Source: Derxia gummosa DSM 723 (GTDB lineage Bacteria > Pseudomonadota > Gammaproteobacteria > Burkholderiales > Burkholderiaceae_E). From it: DNA of 64,000 nucleotides. The notes below the pieces were generated by a model. It saw nothing but the letters and a program-made list of their open reading frames with translations, did not search any database and had not been told where the DNA came from. Location of the stretch: NCBI RefSeq assembly GCF_000482785.1, contig NZ_KI519500.1:121282-185281 (forward strand), written 5' to 3'. This document shows, piece by piece, positions 1 through 10,800 of the stretch (positions are counted from its first letter, which is position 1; each line of letters opens with the position of its first letter). Made by a program: the position numbers and the translations under genes.

Positions 1-1863
<1,863 letters not shown>

Positions 1864-2067
1864 CGGGACGGCGCAAGTAACAAACGGGAATTCCGCACCG
1901 CACAAAAGCACCGGACTGCGGGGGCAAACCCCGCTTATTCGGGCTTTGAAGCGCACCGGCGACCGGTAACTTCCATTCCGTCGCCGAACCACATCCCTCG
2001 CCGAAGCCCGCTTCCATTGCGTTCGAGGTGGTTCAACCCCGCAAGCCGCGACCTTGCTTTTCGCCGG

Positions 2068-2445
2068 ATGCGAAACATGAACACCCTCACCCTGGATGTT
2101 CTGAGCCCCAGCGCTCAGACCGCCGAGCCGCTCGCGCTCGTCCACATGGCCCGTCAGGCCGTCCTCGAACAGCTCCAAGCCTTTGAAATCGCGCCGGAAG
2201 TCGTGCGTCTCGCGAACAGCGACATCGCCGAAAGCCATCTGCTGCGCGACGCCCGCACGCTGATCGCCGAACAAGGCAGCAACATCCTGCGCGGCACCGC
2301 CCTCGGCCAGTACACCCTCGCCTGCAAGCTCGCGCGCGGCCTCTTCCATTTCCTGGAAGAACGCCAGCACAGCACCGTGCGCCGCCAGCTCATCCGCGTG
2401 ATGGGTGCGCGCTTCGCCTACGACGTGGGCCTGCGCGAGGACTGA
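2068..2445 (+). CDS. hypothetical protein, about 125 aa
   Basis: I do not recognise a family. In-frame ATGs at 2068 and 2077 are both possible; the second begins MNTLTLDVL. A TTG further up (2017) is less likely. The protein is mostly helical in appearance, with no signal peptide or membrane segment. It has an Ala/Leu-rich centre and a basic stretch near the C-terminus (HSTVRRQLIRVMGARFAYDVG). Codon use is like the neighbouring genes. It stands alone between tgt and the next small gene, with about 200 bp on its 5' side in which no promoter is convincing. Confidence 0.6.
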   Translation: MRNMNTLTLDVLSPSAQTAEPLALVHMARQAVLEQLQAFEIAPEVVRLANSDIAESHLLRDARTLIAEQGSNILRGTALGQYTLACKLARGLFHFLEERQHSTVRRQLIRVMGARFAYDVGLRED

Positions 2446-2562
2446 GCCGGCTGCCCGCCGCGCCGTCATCGGCCGCGCCGGGCATCGCGCGATACCGCCA
2501 GCCATGCCTTCGGGCCGTCGCATCGCGCGATGGCCGCCATTGGCGCGCGCGCCGCGCTGTGG

Positions 2563-2591
2563 TTGACAGTTCCGCTCGGGCTTGGGAATGC
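2563..2591 (+). promoter_or_regulatory. possible sigma70 promoter for the 62-aa gene
   Basis: A perfect -35 hexamer TTGACA (2563-2568) is followed after 17 bp by a poor -10 (GAATGC). It lies 150 bp 5' of the small gene at 2714. Only the -35 box is strong. Confidence 0.3.
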
Positions 2592-2651
2592 TTTCCCGGT
2601 CGGGCGGAATCGGCTGCCTGCATTTCCCGCCGCCCTTTCGATTGCCCGACG

Positions 2652-2680
2652 AATGCCCGCGTCGCCCTGACGCGGGCATT
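2652..2680 (+). other. 12-bp perfect hairpin in the leader of the 62-aa gene
   Basis: AATGCCCGCGTC (2652-2663) and GACGCGGGCATT (2669-2680) pair perfectly around the 5-nt loop GCCCT. No T-run follows on either strand, so it is not a standard intrinsic terminator. It sits between the TTGACA box and the ribosome binding site of the gene at 2714, so it could be a 5'-UTR stability or control element, or a weak terminator of the gene before it. Confidence 0.5.
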
Positions 2681-2713
2681 TCCCACAACACCGGCAATCA
2701 GAAGGAGCAAACC

Positions 2714-2902
2714 ATGGCAGACCACGACGTCAAGATCGAGCAACTTCCCAGCGGCAAATGGGCGTGCTTTCTCCATATCCCGGGAAAGGACCCGATCAGC
2801 CTCGGCAAGGAATTCAAGGATGAGGAACGCGCCGAGAACTGGCTTGGCGTTTCCGAAGCCGTGACCGCGATCGAGATGATGTTGCAGAAGCACAAGCAGT
2901 AA
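2714..2902 (+). CDS. small conserved-looking hypothetical protein, 62 aa
   Basis: The start is fixed by a strong ribosome binding site, AAGGAG at 2702-2707, placed correctly before the ATG at 2714. The protein begins MADHDVKIEQLPSG and is acidic and basic by turns, soluble, with one Cys and three Trp/Phe-containing patches (GKWACFLHI, NWLGVSEA). It has no signal peptide. I do not know its function. The good ribosome binding site, normal codon bias and a structured leader argue for a real, expressed gene. Confidence 0.75.
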   Translation: MADHDVKIEQLPSGKWACFLHIPGKDPISLGKEFKDEERAENWLGVSEAVTAIEMMLQKHKQ

Positions 2903-3156
2903 TCCCGGCCCTCCGGGCATTGGCGTTCGACGCTCGGGAAGCGCAAGAAGAAGAGCACAAGCTTCCACACTCCCCTCTCCCCGCCTCGGCGGCCCGTCCA
3001 GGGCAGGCCTCGCAGGCAATACCGCCCGCGCCGACATCTGTCCGGCGATTCGCGGCGAATCGAATTCCCCGTCAATTGCGTTTCAGGTCGGCTGCGTTTC
3101 GGGCGGCGGCGTTTCATGTCGCGCGCGTCAGGCCACGCATTCCGCGCCTTGCCGTT

Positions 3157-3561
3157 TCACGCCGCGCCGATTCCCGCGCGCTTGCAGGCATTGGCCAATT
3201 CGGCGTCCATCGTCATGAGATGGGTGTGCAGCCAGCCCGGCAATACCTCGTTGACATAGCCGCGCACGAAGGCGACCCGGCCCTTCACGGCACGCGCGCG
3301 CATCTGGTCCATTTCGCCGAGGACGCGGGCGTGATCGCCTTCGTGCTCCTTGCGCGACGAAAGCGCGGTGGCGGTCATCAATTCGGTTTCGCGCGCGAAA
3401 TGCGATTGCGTGTGCGAATAGAGCGCTTCCATCGCGGCGCCGAGTTCGGCGTCGGCGGCGGATTGGGCGCGGGCCAGCAATTCGACGAATCCTTGGTGGA
3501 TGGAATCCATTTCGGCTTGGCCGAGGGCGTGGCTGTCCTGCCAGGTGATGGGCGTGGTCAT
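3157..3561 (-). CDS. bacteriohemerythrin (single-domain hemerythrin-like protein)
   Basis: A 134-residue protein with the non-haem di-iron site of hemerythrins, which bind O2 reversibly or sense it. All seven expected ligands are present: His22, His54, Glu58, His73, His77, His114 and Asp119, in the patterns HFARE, HEGDH and HLMTMD. There is no receptor or signalling domain and no signal peptide, so it should be a cytoplasmic O2 carrier, scavenger or iron store. The ATG at 3561 (MTTPITWQD) was chosen because the fold begins there; the frame stays open further 5' without family similarity. It is convergent with the 62-aa gene. Confidence 0.9.
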   Translation of the reverse strand: MTTPITWQDSHALGQAEMDSIHQGFVELLARAQSAADAELGAAMEALYSHTQSHFARETELMTATALSSRKEHEGDHARVLGEMDQMRARAVKGRVAFVRGYVNEVLPGWLHTHLMTMDAELANACKRAGIGAA

Positions 3562-3734
3562 GGTGGCTGCGGGCGGGTTCTTGGAAGGAGGAGCGCCCAC
3601 GCAACGGCGGGCGGCCAAGAATAGCCCTGCGCCGTGCCGGACAATGGCCGGGCCGCAGCACTGCGCAATCCGCCGGTTTCCCCTGCCGGGCAATCGGCCG
3701 GTCCGGCCTGCCGGGCAATCGGCCGGCAGCGTCG

Positions 3735-5228
3735 TCAGTTCGCCGCGCGCAGCAGGCTCGCGAGAGCGCCGAAGTTGGGCGTGCCGAGACCGGTCGGATA
3801 GTCGAAGCCGGAGCCGGCCTTGCACGGCGCGCAACTGCCGTTGGCGCCGGTCTTCACGTCGAGGAAAGCGCTCGCGTAATTGCCGGCCACGGCCGCGATG
3901 CCGTAGAGCGCCGCCTGCGGCTTGCCGAGCGTGGCCTTGCCGTCGAGCGCGCGCAAGCCGTTGATGCTGGCGAGCATGCCGGCGACGGCCGGGGTGCCGG
4001 CGCTGGTGCCGCCCATCGACAGCCAGCTGCGCGTGCCGCCGTTCGGCGTGTAGCCGACGTAGACGCCGCTGTAGGGATCGGCGACGAGCGCGACATCGGC
4101 ATCGAGCCGGCGCGGGCCGGCCGGGATCGCGGGCAGTCCGGCGAGCTTCTGGTAGGCCGGCCGCGCGAACACGTTCGACGCCGCGCCACCCGACTTGCTC
4201 CAGGCCTTTTCGGTGCGCGGGCCGCTGCCGCTCCAGGCGAGCGTGGTGCCGCCCACGGCGAGGACCGAGGGCGAGGTGGCCGGCCAGTTGGCCTGGCTGC
4301 CGTTGTCGCCGGCGGCGGCCACATAGCTCATGCCGGCCCCGTTGAAGACCGTGCCGTCATAGCCCGTGGCCCAGCTGCCCTCGATGCTGCCGAAGCTCAT
4401 GCTGACCACGCCGGCACCGAAGCGGTTGGCAAGCAGCACGGCGCCATTGAGCGCCGTCACCGCCGCCGACGGCGCCTCGACCAGCACCAGCCGCGCGAGC
4501 GGCGCGAGCGCATGCGCCCATTGCACGTCGAGCGCGATTTCCTGCGCCCAGCTGGCGTTGTAGGCCGGCACGGTCGCGCTCATGCCGCCGGCGGCGGTGG
4601 CGGTGACGCGGATGAAGCTGCATCCGTCGGCATTGCCGATGGCGGGCAAGGCAGGCGTGGCGCTGGCGGCGACGCTGACCGTCGCGCAATCGGGCAGACC
4701 GAAGCGGGTGCTGAAGGCAGCCAGATCGGCGACCACATTCGGATGGTGGTAGGCGGCGACGAGGTAGAGGGTCTGGCCGGCGCCGAGGGCCGCGCGGCCG
4801 GCGACGTCGAGCGCGGCGAGGTCGGTGGCGGCGGGCACCATGGGCAGGCCGTAGGCGGCGCGCACCTGGGCCGGCGTGTAGGTGACGGCCGTGGTGGCGA
4901 CGGCCGCGACGGCGGCGCGACCGGGCAGCGCGGCCAGCCTGGCGCGCGCTGCGTCGAGGGTGAGGTTGCGCGTGTCGATGCCGGCGGCGCCGGCGGGCAG
5001 CGCGGTGGCGCGGCCGGAGCGCGTGGCCGACGCGGCGGAGCCGTCGGCGTCGGAATCGGGCGGCTCGACGGTGACGGGGAGCATGTCGAACACCGGCGTC
5101 GCGATGACGCTGGCAGCGCCGGCGCTCACCGGGTTGCCGTCGCCACCCGCGCCTCCGCAGGCAGCGAGCGCCAGCGCGACTGCCGCCGGCAGCAGGACGG
5201 CGGAGCCGGATCGGGGGAGGCGGTTCAT
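3735..5228 (-). CDS. S53 (sedolisin) family serine-carboxyl peptidase, predicted lipoprotein
   Basis: A 497-residue secreted protein. The N-terminus has a basic start, a hydrophobic core and a lipobox ending LAACGG, so it is probably lipid-anchored. Family S53 uses a Glu-Asp-Ser triad. Here Glu230 and Asp234 lie in QEIALD, the nucleophile Ser409 lies in MGGTSAGTPAVAG, and the oxyanion Asp308 lies in AAGDNGSQ. The GGTTL and SMSFGS stretches also fit. The N-terminal ~200 residues are shorter than a classic S53 pro-domain. ATG at 5228 is preceded by AGGAG. Members usually work at acidic pH; substrates are unknown. Confidence 0.85.
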   Translation of the reverse strand: MNRLPRSGSAVLLPAAVALALAACGGAGGDGNPVSAGAASVIATPVFDMLPVTVEPPDSDADGSAASATRSGRATALPAGAAGIDTRNLTLDAARARLAALPGRAAVAAVATTAVTYTPAQVRAAYGLPMVPAATDLAALDVAGRAALGAGQTLYLVAAYHHPNVVADLAAFSTRFGLPDCATVSVAASATPALPAIGNADGCSFIRVTATAAGGMSATVPAYNASWAQEIALDVQWAHALAPLARLVLVEAPSAAVTALNGAVLLANRFGAGVVSMSFGSIEGSWATGYDGTVFNGAGMSYVAAAGDNGSQANWPATSPSVLAVGGTTLAWSGSGPRTEKAWSKSGGAASNVFARPAYQKLAGLPAIPAGPRRLDADVALVADPYSGVYVGYTPNGGTRSWLSMGGTSAGTPAVAGMLASINGLRALDGKATLGKPQAALYGIAAVAGNYASAFLDVKTGANGSCAPCKAGSGFDYPTGLGTPNFGALASLLRAAN

Positions 5229-5335
5229 GGCGATCTCCTGCGTTGTTCTTGGTGTGCGCGCGCGCTCGGCAGGACTTGATGACGGCAGGTTTCGCGCCGG
5301 CTTGAGGCTGGCATTCCCGCAGGCGCGGGGCGGGC

Positions 5336-7882
5336 CTAGCGCGCCGGGGCGCGGCTGAAGGCGAGGCTGGCGTAGCGGCCTTCGGCGTCGATGGCGACCA
5401 GACGGTGCGGACCGACGGCGTCGACGCGGGCGGCGATGCCGTTGCCGGCCGGCGCGCCAGGGATGACGCGGTCGTCGAGCAGCCAAATGACATTGCCGCG
5501 CGCGCCGATCGCGCGCAGCGGCAGCACGACGCTGTCGCTGCCGGGCGCCGGGCGGACGGTGGCACCGGCGTCGAGGCCTTCGATGCGCAGGGCGCGCGCG
5601 GGCGCGTCGGGCGCGCAGCCGTCGGCCCAGGGCCAGGCGGCTTCGGGCGCGCGGCGTTCGGGCGCGATCCAGGGGTCGAGCAGCGTGGGCCAGCGCGGGA
5701 TGTCGAGGCGTTCGGGGGCGGTGGCGGGGAGTCGCGTGGCCGACGCGGCGGCGCAGTCCGGTCGCGTGCGGCGCTGGCGGGCGCGGTCGATCCAGAGGGT
5801 TTCGCTCCAGCCGCCGGCGCGCAGCCGGTCGGGCAGCGTGGGCGGCGTGGCGCCGTCGAGCGTCCAGGCGCGGCGGCGCTCGCGGCACAGCGCCGGGTCG
5901 GTGAGCGCGACCGACTGGCCGCCGGGCCAGCAGATGTCGGCGGCGACGACGCCGGGCGGTGGGCCGGACGGGCGGGCCGACGTGGCGGCTTCAGGCGTGG
6001 CCCGACGGTCACCCGCCTGCGCCCCGCCCACCGCCGCGGCCTCGCCTGCCGGTCGCGGCAGTTCGCGCGGCAGTGCGAGGATCAGATCGCGCACCAGCGG
6101 CGCCGAAGTGTTCGCGCCGAAATACCCCGGATTGGGCGTGCCGTCGGGCCGGCCGACCCACACGCCCACCGTCCACGCATCGGTCACGCCCACGGCCCAG
6201 GCGTCGCGGAAGCCGAAGCTCGTGCCCGTCTTCCAGGCGATGCCGGCGGTGTCGAGGTTGAAGGGCCGGTCGGGCCGGCCGCCGTTTTCGAGGATCTCGC
6301 GCACGATGAAGGCGGCGCCGGGGCTCATCAGCCGCGCCTCGGTCAGGGGCGCGTCGGGCACGAAGCGCGGCCGGCCGGCGATGCCGCCGCGCGCGAAGGC
6401 GGTGTAGGCACCGACCAGTTCCTCCAGCGTCGTGCCGCCGCCGCCGAGCACGAGGCTCAGGTTGGGCTCGGCGCCGCCGGGCATGCGCAGGCGCAGCCCG
6501 GCGTTGCGCAGCAGACCGGCGAAGCGCGCCGGCCCGAGCCGGTCGAGCAGATCGACCGCCGGCAGGTTGAGCGAGCGTTGCAGCGCCTCGCTCACGCTCA
6601 CCGGCCCGCTGAACGCGGCCTGGAAGTTGCCCGGCGCATAGCCGCCGAAGTCCTGCGGCGCATCGACGAGCAGACTTTCGGAATGGATCAGCCCCTCGTC
6701 CAGCGCGAGCGCGTAGAGGAAGGGCTTGAGCGTGGAGCCGGGCGAGCGCACGGCGCGGACCATGTCCACCTGTGAGGCGCGCGTCTCGTCGCCGAAATCG
6801 GCCGAGCCGGCATAGCCGCGCACCGCGAGCGTCGCGTTCTCGACCACCAGCGCGGCGATCGACACATGCGCCGGCAGGCTGCCGAGGCGGTCGAGCAGCA
6901 CCTGCTCGACCTGGCGCTGGATGCCGGCGTCGAGCGTGGAGCGCAGGACTTCGGCGCCGCTGGCGTCGTGCTCGGGCGCATGCGCGCGCCGCAGCCGCTC
7001 GGCCGCGAGCGGCGCGAGCCAGTGGGCGCGGATCGGCTGGGCGATGATCGGCTCCAGCCGCGCGTCGGCCACGGTGGCCGCGTCCCACGCGCCGGTCGAG
7101 GCCATGCGCGCGAGCAGCTTGTCGCGGGCGGCGCGGGCGGCGTCGGGATTGCGGTCGGGCCGCAGCCGCGATGGCGCCTGGGGCAGCACCGCGAGCAGCG
7201 CCGCCTCGCCCGCGCTCAGCTCGCGCGCCGGCTTGCCGAGATAGGCGCGGCTCGCCATCTCGACGCCCTGCACCATGCCGCCCATCGGCGCGCGGTCGAG
7301 GTAGAGCCGCAGGATGTCGCGCTTGGACAGGCGCAGTTCGATCTGCACCGCGCGCAGCGCCTGCTTCAGCTTGGTCGAGAGCGCGCGCCGCGCGGCCGGC
7401 TCGGGCGGCTCCAGCAGCCGCGCGACCTGCATCGTGAGCGTCGAGCCGCCCGACACCACGCGGCCGTTGCGCAGCCATTGCCAGCCGGCGCGCGCGAGCG
7501 CGAACGGGTTGACGCCGGGGTGATGCCAGAAGGCGCGGTCCTCGTAGCCGACGAGCGCCTGCACGTACAGCGGCGACACGTCGTCGAGCGCGACCGGCAC
7601 GCGCCAGAAGCCGTCGCGGCTCGGCCAGGTGCGCAGCGGCGTGCCGTCGGCCGCGAGCACGACGAGCGCGCCGTCGGCACCCGCGCGCGGCAGCGGCGGC
7701 GGGAACAGCCGGTCGAGCGCGAACAGCAGCAGCGCGGCGCCGGCCGCGATCGCCGCGCGCCGGCGCCAGCGCGAAGGCGGCCGCGCGAGCGCCGGCCCGG
7801 GCGATGACGCGGGCGCCGGCACGACGGGCGCATCGGCCGCCTGCGCCTGCGACGCCGCCTCGGGCCTGCCGCCGTCGCTCAC
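5336..7882 (-). CDS. pbpC: penicillin-binding protein 1C (glycosyltransferase/transpeptidase)
   Basis: A bifunctional peptidoglycan synthase of 848 residues. It has a basic N-terminus and a single membrane anchor at about residues 35-55 (AAIAAGAALLLFALDRLF). A GT51 glycosyltransferase domain follows, with catalytic Glu114 in EDRAFWHHPG and GGSTLTMQ. The transpeptidase domain has Ser383-Thr-Leu-Lys386, SLN, and KTGTS from Lys551. A C-terminal BiPBP_C-like region closes the protein. The GTG start overlaps the yfhM stop as GTGA, so the pair is translationally coupled, the classic pbpC-yfhM arrangement in which a periplasmic macroglobulin is thought to protect envelope breaches that PBP1C repairs. 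Confidence 0.95.
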   Translation of the reverse strand: MSDGGRPEAASQAQAADAPVVPAPASSPGPALARPPSRWRRRAAIAAGAALLLFALDRLFPPPLPRAGADGALVVLAADGTPLRTWPSRDGFWRVPVALDDVSPLYVQALVGYEDRAFWHHPGVNPFALARAGWQWLRNGRVVSGGSTLTMQVARLLEPPEPAARRALSTKLKQALRAVQIELRLSKRDILRLYLDRAPMGGMVQGVEMASRAYLGKPARELSAGEAALLAVLPQAPSRLRPDRNPDAARAARDKLLARMASTGAWDAATVADARLEPIIAQPIRAHWLAPLAAERLRRAHAPEHDASGAEVLRSTLDAGIQRQVEQVLLDRLGSLPAHVSIAALVVENATLAVRGYAGSADFGDETRASQVDMVRAVRSPGSTLKPFLYALALDEGLIHSESLLVDAPQDFGGYAPGNFQAAFSGPVSVSEALQRSLNLPAVDLLDRLGPARFAGLLRNAGLRLRMPGGAEPNLSLVLGGGGTTLEELVGAYTAFARGGIAGRPRFVPDAPLTEARLMSPGAAFIVREILENGGRPDRPFNLDTAGIAWKTGTSFGFRDAWAVGVTDAWTVGVWVGRPDGTPNPGYFGANTSAPLVRDLILALPRELPRPAGEAAAVGGAQAGDRRATPEAATSARPSGPPPGVVAADICWPGGQSVALTDPALCRERRRAWTLDGATPPTLPDRLRAGGWSETLWIDRARQRRTRPDCAAASATRLPATAPERLDIPRWPTLLDPWIAPERRAPEAAWPWADGCAPDAPARALRIEGLDAGATVRPAPGSDSVVLPLRAIGARGNVIWLLDDRVIPGAPAGNGIAARVDAVGPHRLVAIDAEGRYASLAFSRAPAR

Positions 7883-10800
7883 CGCCGCGCCGGATCGACC
7901 ACCGTCACCTCCGCCTCCGGCTTGCCGATGCCGCGCAGCGCGGGCCGGTACATGTCCTCGGCGTAGCTCGCGGGCGCGGCGTAGCGCCCGGGCGTGACGA
8001 CGCGCAGCACGTAGTAGAGGTCGAGCTTGTCGTAGCCGAGCCGCGCCGCCGCGACGAAGCGGTCGTCGCGGTACTCGACATGGCGGATCGCCTCGTTGGC
8101 GAGCGCGCCCGCGATCGGCACGCCCTCGACCGTGTAGGCGGCGGCGCCCTGCCCGTCCACAAGGTTGAGGTTCTCGATCTCCATGCCGGCCGGGATGCGG
8201 TCCACCACGAGGCCCTGCGCGACCGGCTGCTTCGCGGTCACGCGCAGGCGCACCAGCACCACCTCGCCGGTGCGGAACTCGCGGCCCGCGACCGGCTTGC
8301 CGTCGACGGTCCACCAGCTGCGCTCGATGGCGATGCGCGGCTCGGCGATGACCGGCGCCTTGAGCGGGAAGCCTTCGGTGGCGACTTCGAGCCAGACCGG
8401 CGTGTCGCCACGGTTCTTCACCGTCACGCCGCGCCTGGCGACCGGGCCGGTCCAGCCGCGCGACAGCGTGCCGCGCGTGACGCTGCTGTCGGTGGCGCCG
8501 TCGGCCTCGATGTCGAGCCTGATTTCCGGCCGGGGCTCGGTCTTGTCGTCCGCCGGGCCGTAACCGGCCGCGCGCGCGGCGAGGAAGATCGCCGCCTGCT
8601 CCTGCGTGGAATGCCAGTCGCCGAGCGAGTGGCGCGCGTCGAAGGCATCGACCAGCTCGGCGATCAGGTTGTCACGCTTGTCGGGCAGCGCCTTGTGGCG
8701 CACCAGCAGCGCATAGGCGAGCGCCACGTCGCGCTCGCGCGAGCCGTAGTGGGTGAGCCAGTCGTCCCACCAGCCGCTGCTCGCGGGCACGAGGCCCCAG
8801 GGCTTGGCGACCGCCTCGTCGAGCGCGACGCGGGCGCGCGCCTCGTCACCCATGAGCCTGAGCGCGAGACCGAGCTGCACCAGCGGCAGCGGCGAGCGGG
8901 CGTTGCCGCGCGCCTCGTCATGCAGGCGGCGCAGCGTGGCGAGCGGCGCGCGCGCCTCGCGGGCGAGCACATAGCCCTGATACACGGCGATCTCGAAGCG
9001 CTCGTGGGCGTTGCGCAGCAGCTCGCGGTCGGTCCACACGGGGCGGCCACGGTCGTCGGTGCGGAGGTCGGCGGGCAGCTTCACCTGCCGGCCCGGCTGC
9101 TGCTGGAACTCGGTCAGTTGCAGGTCGAGCGCGCGCTTGAGCATCGCCTCGGGCGGCGCGAAGCCGGCCTCGCGCGCATCGAGCAGGAAGGCGACGGCAT
9201 AGGTGCTGAGCCATTCCTCGTAGGGGCTGCTGCTGCCCCAGAGGCCGAAGCCGCCGCGCGCCTGCTGCATGCCACCGAGGCGGGCGAAGGCCGAGTCGAG
9301 GCGCTTGCGGCGCTCGTCGAGCGAGGCGGGGTCGAGCGCCCAGGCGCGCGCGGTCGGCTCGTCGATGAAGACGTTGGGATAGGCCGAGCTGACCGTCTGC
9401 TCCAGGCAGCCGTAGGGATAGCGCAGCAGGCCGCGCACGGCCGAGCGGGCGTCGATCGGCGGGCGCGCCGAGGCGCTGAGGCCGACGGTGGCGCTGCCGG
9501 CCCAGAGGCCGTCGAGCGCGGCGGTGTCGAGCTTCACGCTCGCGCCCGCGTCGATGCGCAGGCGCTTCACGTCGCGCTGGAGCGGCGTGGTCGGGCGCAC
9601 GTCGAGCGCGGCCTCGCGCTTGAGCGCGAGCTTGCCGGCATTGAGCGTGAGCCGCAGCGCGGCGAGGCCGGCGGCGTCGGTGGCCTCGGCGGTGAAGCGC
9701 AGGGTCTGGCGCTCGCCGTTGGCGAGCTTGAGCGTGCGCTCGCCGCCGTTGATGCGCACCGGGCCGTCGGCCGCGAGCCTGAGCGTGACGTCCTGCGGCG
9801 CGCCGCTGAGATTGGTTAGGTCGAGCCCGATGCCGGCGGTGTCGCCGGGCGAGATGAAGCGCGGCAGGTTCAGCTCGGCCACGATGGGCGCGGCGACGGT
9901 CATCTCGGCCTCGGCGCTGCCGAAGCGGTCGGCGCCGCTCGCCACGACCATGAGCCGCAGCGTGCCGTTGAAGTCGGGCAGGTCGAGCGGGATGCTGGCC
10001 TCGCCGTTGGCGTCGATGGCGACCGGGCCGCTGAACAGGTCCACGAGCTTGACCTTCTGCGGCGGGCTGCGCGTGTCGCGCATGCCGCTGTCGCCGCCGA
10101 AGCGCTGCTTGGCCAGATTGCCGTCGAGCTTCTCGATGAGCTTGCCGTAGAAGTCGAGCTGGTCGGCGTCGTAGCGGTGCTTGCCGAAGAAGAAGTCGAA
10201 GGGGTCGGGCGTGCGGTAGCGCGTGATGTCGAGGATGCCGGTATCGACCGCCGAGACGGTGACGATGACGGGGCGGGTGGCGGCGGGCGCGGCGGCATCG
10301 GCGGGCTTGCCATCGGCGCTGCCGGCCGGCTTGGCGGCGTTGACCACGCCCGCGCCATACGGCTTCCCGTCCGCGCCCGCGAGCTTCACCTTGAGGTTCA
10401 CGCGCGTCTCGGGCAGCACCTTGGCCGGCGCGTCGAGCGTGACCTTGAGCCGGCGGTCCTCGCGCGCGAGCGGCAGCCAGGTCAGGCCGATGGCGCGCGC
10501 GGGCGTGACGCGCTCGCCCTGCGAGCCGGGCCGGAAGGCGACGACCGTCAGATACAGGTCGTGCCGCTTCCAGTCGGCCGACACCGGCACGTCGATGGTC
10601 GTGCCGCTGGCCTTGACCTTGACGCGGCTGCTCCACAGCACGCGGTCGCCCTCGACGGTGACGAGCGCCTCGCCGTCATGCGGCGGCGTGACCGTCACGC
10701 GCGCCTTGCCGCCGTCGGCATAGGGCGCGCCTTCGAGCCTGAGCTGCACGCGGTCGGGCCGGTTGCCGGCGTCGTCGGCGTCGAGCGCGCCCCAGCCGGC

